Shown here: positions 7,292-14,421 of the stretch, in pieces
Layout of the letters: each line of letters starts with the position of its first letter
How positions within the stretch are numbered: position 1 is the stretch's first letter
Source: Candidatus Zhuqueibacterota bacterium
Lineage (GTDB): Bacteria; Zhuqueibacterota; Zhuqueibacteria; Oceanimicrobiales; Oceanimicrobiaceae
Reading direction: 5' to 3'
Assembly: GCA_029261995.1 (NCBI GenBank)
Contig: JAJDAF010000017.1
Location: 274,948 to 338,947 of the forward strand
Length of the DNA stretch: 64,000 bases
Notes under the pieces: model-generated
Databases searched by the model: none
The model's input: the letters and a program-made list of their open reading frames with translations, nothing else
What the model was told of the DNA's origin: nothing
Translations under genes and position numbers: made by a program

Positions 7292-9451
7292 ATGAAAGAG
7301 CAAACGCTGTCTAACGAAGAGTTCTATCGAGAACTCACCAACCGGTTCTTTAACGAGAACAGCTACTTTTGTCATTGCATCAAGAATGAGCTGGGCGGCG
7401 CAATGCACGATATCCAGACCGCCAGCAAGCCCGAGTATATGCTGCTGGGAAACTTGATCGACCATCTGTTTTCAGCAAATGACTCTGCCGCACAACTAGA
7501 CAGCATCAACGGCACGGGGGCGTTTCAGGAGTTCAACGACAGGCTGCGACAGGGGATCACCTTCCTTCAGGAAACGGACCTGGATTCCGAGCGCATGAGG
7601 ATAGAAATCGAAAGCCTTGCTCACTCCCTGTTCAATAGCCTGCTGCTGGCGTTTCAGGACAATGCGGCTGTCCAACATCTAGAGGACATTCTGGACTCAC
7701 GCGGGCAGGAAGATGCTCCACCTGGCCCGGAATCATCTTCACAGCGGGCGGATTTCGCGTCATCTGAGGAACTTGGGCCCGAACTGGAGTTTGGGCTGGG
7801 TGACGCAACTCTGGATGTCGGATTGGAATGGCAGGATGACGAGTTGCTTCAGTCTGAGCAGATTGCCGGGGAAGCCTTCAGTCTTGACGACCTGCTCGCA
7901 CCAGAACCTGCCTCAGACGAGCCTGGCGCGGCAAGTGCCGGGTCGCGGGATCAGGACAATGACTCTATCCCGGAAGTCGAGCCGCTGGACCTCTCTGACG
8001 CCCTGGCCGGGTCGGAAGAAGCGCCCGCTGTTGAGTTGAAATCGATGGATGAATCAGATGTTGGGCAGTTGCCGGGCGAGTTCGAGGTGGCGTCAGATAC
8101 ACAATCTTGCGATGGGCCGACGCAGGATGGTGGTGGGACCGATGAGACGTCTGCGGCGGACAATCCGGCGGATGACCTTGGAGCATCGAGCCACGTACTA
8201 CCCTCGCCTGGTTCCCACGAACCGGATGTTGTCCTCCGTTATTTTGTCGAGGAAACAAGGGAACATCTCGATGCGCTGGAGGAAGTGCTTCAGAAGCTCC
8301 AGAAATCTCCTGACAGCGCCGAAGCATGGACAAGCGGAGATACGATTCTCAACTCTCTCGTAATGACTGCGGTGGTCTATGGTTTCGAAGCATTTGAGCA
8401 GATCGCAGGCAAGTCCCGAAAGTTGATTGCAGAGACGTTGAAGAGTGGAGACAGCGAGCATGAGCGCGCCTTGGTCATGTTGCTCAAATCGAGGCAAATG
8501 CTTCTCCGTTTCATTTCTGACGATCCGGAGACCGTTGATAGCTCGCTGGTCAAAGATTTCACGTCGAGATTGCAGACACCCAAACTCAGACCGCAGCAGG
8601 AACTCGAGCCGGCACTGGACCGGGTTGCTGAGCCTGAATCTGAACCAGAGCCTGAATCTGAACCAGAGCCGGTGTCGGTGTCGGCGGTTGAACCGGAACT
8701 TGAGCCAGAACCGACACAGGTCTCAGAGCCGGATCCGGAGCAGGGAGATGATATAGAAGAAGCTCAAGGACAGGGTGATGAAGGGGACTCACCCTCAGCC
8801 GACACGGCCGAGGACATCCCTCCGTTGGATCAAGAAACACTGAGACTGCCAGGCGAAGATGACCAGGACGTTATCAGTCTCATCGCCGAAATCTCAGGCG
8901 AGGAAGTGCCTGGCCCAGTCCATTCTCAGGAAACTGTCGGTGGAAGCCAGGACAATATCGAGCGCAACGACCTTTCCGAAACTGTCACGGCTGTTCACGA
9001 CAGTTCGGATCTGGAGCCCACGGGAGGCGATACAGTTCTGGACACATACCACCGCGGTGCTGAATTGTACTATAGCGTAATTACCGAAGCCTTGGACGCG
9101 TTGGAAGGCCACAAGGGCAGCAAGACGGCTCTTGACGATCTGGAACTTGCCGCGAACGCGCTTTACGGCCTTGCATTGAAGTTAAACCTTGAGCAACTTG
9201 GTCGATTCCCAGACCTCATCCTGAATTTGACTAAGGACGTAGTTGCGACCAATTACTCTTTCGACAAGAGTGAACTGGAGCAAGTGAAACGCGCGTTTCA
9301 TGTATTTAGAAATATGAAAAATGTTGATGAGGTGCAAAGCCATAGTTTTCAACAACTGTTGGTGTCGTTAATTGAACTTGGTGTTGGCATCAAACTCGGG
9401 GCGACGCCTCAAGGCGGAGAAGCTGTGCCCTCTTCTGAAATACCAATATAG
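7292..9451 (+). CDS. Large acidic scaffold protein with two HPt-like helical modules
   Basis: A 719-residue very acidic protein with no membrane segment. Residues 1-130 are helical and unassigned. Residues 140-300 are acidic and low in complexity. Residues 311-425 resemble a CheA-P1/HPt bundle (YFVEETREHLDALEEVLQKL, then VVYGFEAFEQIA), but the usual AAHTIKGSA stretch reads SLVMTAVVYGF and has no histidine. Residues 446-500 hold a Glu-Pro repeat of the EPESEPEPESEP kind, typical of a stiff linker. Residues 583-695 are a second HPt-like bundle in which the expected AAHALKGLA reads AANALYGLA (His to Asn). It lies 19 bases after the transglycosylase and 29 before the FtsZ gene. I infer a scaffold that binds receivers without phosphotransfer; the function is unproven. 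Confidence 0.7.
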   Translation: MKEQTLSNEEFYRELTNRFFNENSYFCHCIKNELGGAMHDIQTASKPEYMLLGNLIDHLFSANDSAAQLDSINGTGAFQEFNDRLRQGITFLQETDLDSERMRIEIESLAHSLFNSLLLAFQDNAAVQHLEDILDSRGQEDAPPGPESSSQRADFASSEELGPELEFGLGDATLDVGLEWQDDELLQSEQIAGEAFSLDDLLAPEPASDEPGAASAGSRDQDNDSIPEVEPLDLSDALAGSEEAPAVELKSMDESDVGQLPGEFEVASDTQSCDGPTQDGGGTDETSAADNPADDLGASSHVLPSPGSHEPDVVLRYFVEETREHLDALEEVLQKLQKSPDSAEAWTSGDTILNSLVMTAVVYGFEAFEQIAGKSRKLIAETLKSGDSEHERALVMLLKSRQMLLRFISDDPETVDSSLVKDFTSRLQTPKLRPQQELEPALDRVAEPESEPEPESEPEPVSVSAVEPELEPEPTQVSEPDPEQGDDIEEAQGQGDEGDSPSADTAEDIPPLDQETLRLPGEDDQDVISLIAEISGEEVPGPVHSQETVGGSQDNIERNDLSETVTAVHDSSDLEPTGGDTVLDTYHRGAELYYSVITEALDALEGHKGSKTALDDLELAANALYGLALKLNLEQLGRFPDLILNLTKDVVATNYSFDKSELEQVKRAFHVFRNMKNVDEVQSHSFQQLLVSLIELGVGIKLGATPQGGEAVPSSEIPI

Positions 9452-9480
9452 AGTTACCATTCACAAAGGGTTTTCGAAAC

Positions 9481-11163
9481 ATGTCGGATCATCAATCTGA
9501 GACAGATAGGGAACTGGAAGAAGTTCTTGGGTCGCATAGAACCGTAATCAAAATTATTGGCGCCGGTGGCGCCGGCAACAACACCGTAACCCGATTGCTC
9601 GAGGTGGGCATCCGGGATGTAGATGTGATCGCGATTAACACGGATGCTCAGGATTTGCTCTACGCCAAGTCAGATTACAAGATTCTGATCGGCAAGAATA
9701 TTACGAATGGGCTTGGCGCTGGTAGTGACCCCGTCAAAGGCGAGGAATCGGCACGGGAGAGTCTCGAGGACATCGAAAGCAAACTGGCGGGCAGTGATAT
9801 GGTCTTCATCACCTGCGGGCTTGGTGGTGGAACCGGTACAGGTTCCGCCCCAATCATCGCGGGACTGGCGCAGAAAGTCGGGGCGCTCACCATTGCGGTT
9901 GTCACTCTGCCATTCAGCGACGAGGGCGTGGTTCGCTGGGAAAACGCACGCAAAGGTTTGCAGGAACTCAAGGAGCATGTGGACACCGTGATCGTTGTTC
10001 AGAATGATAGATTGCTCGAGTTGGTGCCTGACATGCCGTTGAACGCGGCCTTCAAGGTGGCGGATGAGATTCTTGTGAACGCAGTCAAGGGAATTACCGA
10101 ACTGGTGACAGAAAAGGGGCTTGTCAATTTGGATTTCGCTGATCTCCGTACCATCATGGTCAGCGGTGGCCTTGCTATGATCGGGCTTGGAGAAAGTGAC
10201 AGCGAAATGAATGCTGAAGACGCTGCAGAGAAGGCGCTGCAGAATCCACTGCTTGACGTGGATATCACCGGCGCCAAGAGTGCGCTCATCAACATATCAG
10301 GCGGACAGGAGTTTTCTCTTAAGGCGGCTAAGACCATCATGCGGATTGTCGCCAAAAAGCTTGATCCCACCGCTCGCATCATTTGGGGAGCGAGAATCGA
10401 CGAAACCATGGGGGCTTCGTTGCGCGTCATGTTGATAGTGACATGCCTTCAATCTAGTCGTAAGACCGCCTCCGACATAGAAGTAGCACTGATGGGGGCG
10501 TCGGGAGCAGAAGATATGCATACTCCGACGGATGTCGTCGAGGGCGCGCAATCATCGTCCGGTGAGGCGACTGTTGATAACAAGAAAGCCGGCAGCCGCG
10601 TGTTCGCCGAGATTTTTATGGAAGAATCCGACTCAGACCTCAACTTGCTTGAAGACGCCATCACGGGCCTCAGCTTTGGTAAGACGCCGGAAAACGAGGC
10701 ACTGCTGAGAGATATCCGCGCCGCATGCACTGCGATTCATGGTTCGTCTGAGCTTTTTGGCTATGACAAGATTTCGAATTTTGTTGAGCTGGTTGGCGAC
10801 GTCACCGAGTTCGCCGCAGAAGGAGAATTTGAACTGTCTAAGAGTGTTCTCGAGTTGTACTGTGATGTGCCGTCCACGCTGCGCTCAATTATGACCGAGG
10901 ACGAAATCGCATACGAAAAGGCGGATGAAATCAAACACAAATTCGCGAATATTCTTGAACTTCTGACTCAATCACGAGATGCTGAGCCTGAGTCCGATGG
11001 AGTCGCATCCCCCCATGAAGACAGTGTCCCTGAGACGGCGGCCGCAATCCGCACAACAGAGGCGGAGGTAGAAGCGGCGAGCAGTTCTTCTCCGGACGAT
11101 GACAAGAAATCGGAATTCTCCAACGTCCGGGAAGCAGTCAAGTATTTCGATAAGCTTTTCTAG
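9481..11163 (+). CDS. ftsZ: Archaeal-type FtsZ GTPase fused to an HPt-like domain
   Basis: A 560-residue protein. Residues 18-325 are a complete FtsZ: IIGAGGAGNN, G-box GGGTGTG (115-121), PFSDEG, NDRLLEL and the T7 synergy loop NLDFAD (216-221) needed for GTP hydrolysis in filaments. Stretches such as AFKVADEILVNAVKGITELV, GLGESDSE, PLLDVDITGAK and RVMLIVT follow archaeal FtsZ1 more closely than bacterial FtsZ. The bacterial C-terminal peptide for FtsA/ZipA/SepF binding is absent. Instead, residues 374-475 resemble a CheA-P1/HPt bundle (FMEESDSDLNLLEDAI, then IHGSSELFGYDKI); the phospho-histidine position is occupied by C416 or T417, with a histidine (H420) displaced to the usual Lys position. 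The tail (490-545) is acidic and disordered, ending in a short conserved-looking helix. It is probably a second, signal-controlled FtsZ. Confidence 0.93.
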   Translation: MSDHQSETDRELEEVLGSHRTVIKIIGAGGAGNNTVTRLLEVGIRDVDVIAINTDAQDLLYAKSDYKILIGKNITNGLGAGSDPVKGEESARESLEDIESKLAGSDMVFITCGLGGGTGTGSAPIIAGLAQKVGALTIAVVTLPFSDEGVVRWENARKGLQELKEHVDTVIVVQNDRLLELVPDMPLNAAFKVADEILVNAVKGITELVTEKGLVNLDFADLRTIMVSGGLAMIGLGESDSEMNAEDAAEKALQNPLLDVDITGAKSALINISGGQEFSLKAAKTIMRIVAKKLDPTARIIWGARIDETMGASLRVMLIVTCLQSSRKTASDIEVALMGASGAEDMHTPTDVVEGAQSSSGEATVDNKKAGSRVFAEIFMEESDSDLNLLEDAITGLSFGKTPENEALLRDIRAACTAIHGSSELFGYDKISNFVELVGDVTEFAAEGEFELSKSVLELYCDVPSTLRSIMTEDEIAYEKADEIKHKFANILELLTQSRDAEPESDGVASPHEDSVPETAAAIRTTEAEVEAASSSSPDDDKKSEFSNVREAVKYFDKLF

Positions 11164-11199
11164 CACCATTCCTTTTCCATAGCCGAGAACGGATTGCAA

Positions 11200-11766
11200 A
11201 TGATCGCTGAGAGCCAAAACTACTATTTTGCGGAGCTAATGCGGGGCCTGCATCGTATCAGCCGCGTCGTCGCGAAACTCAGGCTGGGTGCGGAGAAGGG
11301 CGTCTCTCTGCAACGTATCAGCGAGAGCTTTCGGAACATACGCGACCTTGCCATGATTCATGGTTACGAGGGCGTGGAAAAACTCGCAAGCAAGATCGAC
11401 GCGGAACTCAAGGTGAAGGCGGCAGATTGCCCAGCGCCAACCGCTGGGCTGCTTGACCAAATCACGGCCGCCATCGTGGCTATTAAACAAATCGCCGGTT
11501 TCGAGGAGGCCATGGAGAGCCAACTGACGGTGGACCGCATCGATTGGAAAGCTGAACTTCTCCGGGTTCAGCGAGGCGCCGCACTGGTCGCCGGGGAAGC
11601 CGAATGGATGCGCCACCAGCAGCTCGATTTGTTTCAGAGACCCGCACTATTCACCATCCCCAAACCAACCGATGCAGCATTCGAGATTTGCGAGTGCGAC
11701 TCTCTTCTGGAACTCTCCGCTGCCGAAACTGCACTGCACAACGCAACGCTCGACCTCTTCGCATAA
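11200..11766 (+). CDS. Small helical protein, HPt-like
   Basis: A 188-residue all-helical protein from ATG 11200; an in-frame TTG lies at 11194. Residues 5-70 follow the pattern of the HPt-like modules in the two preceding genes (YFAELMRGLHRISRVVAKL, then FRNIRDLAMIHGYEGVEKLA), again without a histidine at the usual phospho-site. The remainder is helical with a second amphipathic stretch (LLRVQRGAALVAGEAEWM) and no known domain. It starts 36 bases after the FtsZ gene and is the last gene of the operon; a dedicated guaB promoter follows at 11848. I infer a partner or adaptor of the FtsZ/scaffold complex. Confidence 0.65.
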   Translation: MIAESQNYYFAELMRGLHRISRVVAKLRLGAEKGVSLQRISESFRNIRDLAMIHGYEGVEKLASKIDAELKVKAADCPAPTAGLLDQITAAIVAIKQIAGFEEAMESQLTVDRIDWKAELLRVQRGAALVAGEAEWMRHQQLDLFQRPALFTIPKPTDAAFEICECDSLLELSAAETALHNATLDLFA

Positions 11767-11847
11767 TCCAATTCCGGACACCATTCATCCTTGCAACTGT
11801 TGGCCATTTTGCAAAGGTGCATTTCATTCTCATCACCTAGAAACAAG

Positions 11848-11876
11848 TTGCTTCTTTGGTGCGGTTTTGCTAAAAT
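11848..11876 (+). promoter_or_regulatory. Sigma-70-type promoter of guaB
   Basis: TTGCTT (11848-11853), a 17-base spacer and TAAAAT (11871-11876). A start near 11883 leaves a leader of about 24 bases to the preferred guaB ATG at 11907, which argues against the earlier ATG at 11895. Confidence 0.6.
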
Positions 11877-11906
11877 AAAAATTTCCGTCACGAAATGGAG
11901 AATGAA

Positions 11907-13373
11907 ATGACCGATAAGGTGATTGGCGAAGCACTGACATTTGACGATGTCCTTCTGGTGCCCGCCTATGCGGACTTCCTGCCTCACGAAGCGACAACAA
12001 CATGCCGTTTGACCCGCAAGATCGAGCTTAATATTCCACTTGTTGCTGCGGCAATGGATACCGTCACGGAATCCGGCCTTGCCATCGCTCTTGCGCGTGC
12101 TGGCGGAATTGGTATCATACACAAGAATATGTCGATCGACAAACAGGTGGAAGAGGTGGACCGCGTCAAGCGCTCGGAAAGCGGCATGATCTACAATCCG
12201 ATCACTATGACAAGTGACGAACCGATCAGAGAAGCTCTTATTCTGATGAAAAGATACCGAATTTCCGGCATTCCAATCGTGGATGGGGAGCGCCTGGTCG
12301 GCATTCTAACAAACCGCGATCTGCGATTTGAAATTGACCAGAATCTTCCCATCAGCGCGGTCATGACTTCATCGAACATGATCACTGCACCGGTAGGCAC
12401 GACGCTTGAGCAGGCGGAACAAATTCTCCAAAAACACCGGATCGAAAAACTGCCAGTTGTTGATGGCCATGGTAATTTGAAGGGATTGATCACGGTTAAA
12501 GACATTCAGAAGAAGCGCCGCTATCCAGATGCAGCAAAAGATGAGCACGGTCGACTCCGAACAGGTGCTGCCGTTGGTGTTTCAGGTGATGCTCTGGAGA
12601 GAACGGCCGCCTTGGTGGCAGCCAACGTTGACGTCATCGTTATCGACACGGCACATGGACATAGTCTTGGAGTGCTTGACGCGATTTCCAGGGTACGGGA
12701 GAAATATCCGGACCTTCAGATTATTGCCGGCAACATCGCCACCGCAGATGGGGCGAGCGCGTTGATCGAACGCGGGGTTGATGCCGTAAAAGTCGGGATG
12801 GGGCCTGGCGCGATATGCACCACCCGTGTGGTTACAGGTATTGGTATGCCGCAAATCACGGCGGTCATGCAGTGCTCTGAGCCCTGTGCGAAACATGATG
12901 TTCCGCTCATCTCGGACGGAGGAATCAAGCAAACGGGCGATATACCGAAGGCAATTGCTGCCGGGGCCGACAGCATAATGATCGGCAATCTGTTTGCTGG
13001 GACGGAAGAAAGCCCGGGTGAAAAGATTTTTATGTCTGGCCGTAGTTTCAAGATGTATCGTGGTATGGGCTCGCTTTCCGCGATGCAGCAGGGTAGCAAA
13101 GACAGGTACTTTCAACAGGCTGAAACTGAATTGAAGAAGTTGGTTCCTGAGGGGATTGAAGGCAGAGTGCCTTATCGCGGTCTGCTTGGGGATATTGTCC
13201 ACCAGATGTTAGGTGGGCTAAAGGCGGCTATGGGTTACTGCGGCACTCGGAATCTTGCAGAGTTGAAAACCAATGCCCGGTTCATCAAGATCAGCAATGC
13301 GGGACTGAAGGAAAGTCACCCACACGACATCATGATTTCACAGGAAGCACCGAACTACAACATGTCCAAATAA
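11907..13373 (+). CDS. guaB: Inosine-5'-monophosphate dehydrogenase
   Basis: A 488-residue enzyme that oxidises IMP to XMP with NAD+, the committed step of guanine nucleotide synthesis. It has the N-terminal [14 protein letters not shown] signature, a CBS pair (about 95-215), and a TIM barrel with the catalytic-cysteine loop ([18 protein letters not shown]), the phosphate loop [20 protein letters not shown] and the flap [14 protein letters not shown] 11907 is preferred over the in-frame ATG 11895 because GGAG (11897-11900) lies 6 bases before it and family members begin at this point. It is a single-gene unit with its own promoter and, downstream, a hairpin shared with convergent rpsT. Confidence 0.97.
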   Translation: MTDKVIGEALTFDDVLLVPAYADFLPHEATTTCRLTRKIELNIPLVAAAMDTVTESGLAIALARAGGIGIIHKNMSIDKQVEEVDRVKRSESGMIYNPITMTSDEPIREALILMKRYRISGIPIVDGERLVGILTNRDLRFEIDQNLPISAVMTSSNMITAPVGTTLEQAEQILQKHRIEKLPVVDGHGNLKGLITVKDIQKKRRYPDAAKDEHGRLRTGAAVGVSGDALERTAALVAANVDVIVIDTAHGHSLGVLDAISRVREKYPDLQIIAGNIATADGASALIERGVDAVKVGMGPGAICTTRVVTGIGMPQITAVMQCSEPCAKHDVPLISDGGIKQTGDIPKAIAAGADSIMIGNLFAGTEESPGEKIFMSGRSFKMYRGMGSLSAMQQGSKDRYFQQAETELKKLVPEGIEGRVPYRGLLGDIVHQMLGGLKAAMGYCGTRNLAELKTNARFIKISNAGLKESHPHDIMISQEAPNYNMSK

Positions 13374-13376
13374 AAA

Positions 13377-13446
13377 GAAACCGGGTTTGCAATCACATCG
13401 GAATTAGGGGGAGTTACCGACATGAACGCGCTCGCCCGGTTTCATA
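13377..13446. terminator. Possible bidirectional terminator between guaB and rpsT
   Basis: GAAACCGGG (13377-13385) pairs with CCCGGTTTC (13435-13443), giving a 9-bp stem with a loop of 49 bases. A run of A lies on the left and TCATATTT on the right, as expected between convergent genes. The long loop makes this only a moderate candidate. Confidence 0.4.
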
Positions 13447-13461
13447 TTTCTCGGGGTTGGA

Positions 13462-13719
13462 CTAACTGCTTATGCCATTTACGAAGAGTGCTAGTCTGGC
13501 TTTCTGATTGGCTGCTTTGTTTTTGTGAATGATGCCCTTCTTCGCGAGCTTGTCAAGCAGAGACTGAGTGCTCGTAAACAGTTTTTCAGCGTCCTCTTTG
13601 TTTTCGCAAGCAAGCACTTGCTTAATTGCGGTCCTCATCGAAGACCGGTAGTGTTTGTTGCGTTGCCTGGACTTCTCGCTTCTTCTGATTCGCCTTACTG
13701 CTGATGCGTAGTTCGCCAT
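13462..13719 (-). CDS. rpsT: 30S ribosomal protein S20
   Basis: An 85-residue, very basic, all-helical protein with the S20 pattern: ANYASAVRRIRRSEKSRQRN, then MRTAIKQVL and the C-terminal GIIHKNKAANQKARLA. It binds 16S rRNA in the body of the small subunit during early assembly. The length is normal for the family. It is transcribed alone from a near-consensus promoter at 13768-13796, divergent from the STAS gene. Confidence 0.97.
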   Translation of the reverse strand: MANYASAVRRIRRSEKSRQRNKHYRSSMRTAIKQVLACENKEDAEKLFTSTQSLLDKLAKKGIIHKNKAANQKARLALFVNGISS

Positions 13720-13767
13720 CTTTCGACTGCCTTCTCCATACCTAGTTATTGTTTTTTTGACGTTTGG

Positions 13768-13796
13768 AATATACGCAAATTGAATACTCTTGTCAA
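13768..13796 (-). promoter_or_regulatory. Near-consensus sigma-70 promoter of rpsT
   Basis: Read on the minus strand: TTGACA (13796-13791), a 17-base spacer, TATATT (13773-13768). A perfect -35 with optimal spacing fits a strongly expressed ribosomal protein gene. The leader to the ATG at 13719 is about 40 bases and contains GGAG. Confidence 0.8.
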
Positions 13797-13840
13797 TAGA
13801 AAAATGAGCTTGCGGGTCGCCTGTTGGGGCAAACTTTTTC

Positions 13841-13869
13841 TTGACTTTCTTGCACCATTATCTTATTAT
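13841..13869 (+). promoter_or_regulatory. Sigma-70-type promoter of the STAS gene
   Basis: TTGACT (13841-13846), a 17-base spacer and TATTAT (13864-13869). The start would be near 13876, giving an 85-base leader before the ATG at 13962, which is preceded by AAGGAGGG. It lies back to back with the rpsT promoter, so the 242-base gap is a divergent promoter region. Confidence 0.7.
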
Positions 13870-13961
13870 GATGTGTCAATTTCGTCAAACCAGAACTGTC
13901 ATTTCATCACTGAATAATTCCACACACGGACTGCATTATTCCCATTCTTTAAGGAGGGTTC

Positions 13962-14300
13962 ATGAAGGTAAATGAGCGTTTGGTTGGAGACGTAGCAATC
14001 CTGACATTGGGCGGAAAACTGCTCGGCGGGCCACCTGATTCCGAGGCGTTCAAAGACTGTGTCTACGCTCTGATCGATAAGGATATTACAAAAGTCGTGG
14101 TCGATCTTGGCGACGTGAAACGAATGAACAGTTCGGGTTTGGGAATTCTTATTTCCGCGCTCACTTCGTTGCGTAACAAGGATGGGGACTTGAAACTCGC
14201 CGCCATTGACGAGATGATGGAAGGCATTCTGGTGATGACAAAGTTGAACACAATTTTTGAGACCTACGAAACTGCCGAAGGAGCTGCACAGAGCTTCTGA
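13962..14300 (+). CDS. STAS-domain anti-sigma factor antagonist
   Basis: A 112-residue SpoIIAA/RsbV-like protein. The whole length is one STAS domain: strand VAILTLGGKLLGG, VVVDLGDVKRMNSSGLGIL with the usual phosphorylatable serine at the start of the SSGLG helix, then TSLRNKDGDLKLAAI. In known systems the unphosphorylated form releases a sigma factor or regulator from its kinase-type anti-sigma factor. No anti-sigma kinase is encoded next to it, so its partner is elsewhere. It has its own promoter and a strong AAGGAGGG ribosome site. Confidence 0.9.
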   Translation: MKVNERLVGDVAILTLGGKLLGGPPDSEAFKDCVYALIDKDITKVVVDLGDVKRMNSSGLGILISALTSLRNKDGDLKLAAIDEMMEGILVMTKLNTIFETYETAEGAAQSF

Positions 14301-14314
14301 ATTGAGCGCTCAAT
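14301..14314. repeat. Perfect 14-bp palindrome after the STAS gene
   Basis: ATTGAGCGCTCAAT is a perfect inverted repeat directly after the STAS stop codon. It has no T-run, so it is not an intrinsic terminator; it could be an operator for the following EF-G gene or chance. Confidence 0.3.
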
Positions 14315-14421
14315 ATCTGCTGTTTGCTGTGAACTGCGTCGCCACACCTATCGGCAGCCGGAGGTTCGCACTCATTCTTATTCAGTATGATACTAGACAC
14401 GTTCCATAAGGGAGGCAAATA

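Noticed and set aside
11767..11906. A purine riboswitch before guaB
   Set aside because: The leader after the predicted start is only about 24 bases and no purine aptamer pattern is visible.
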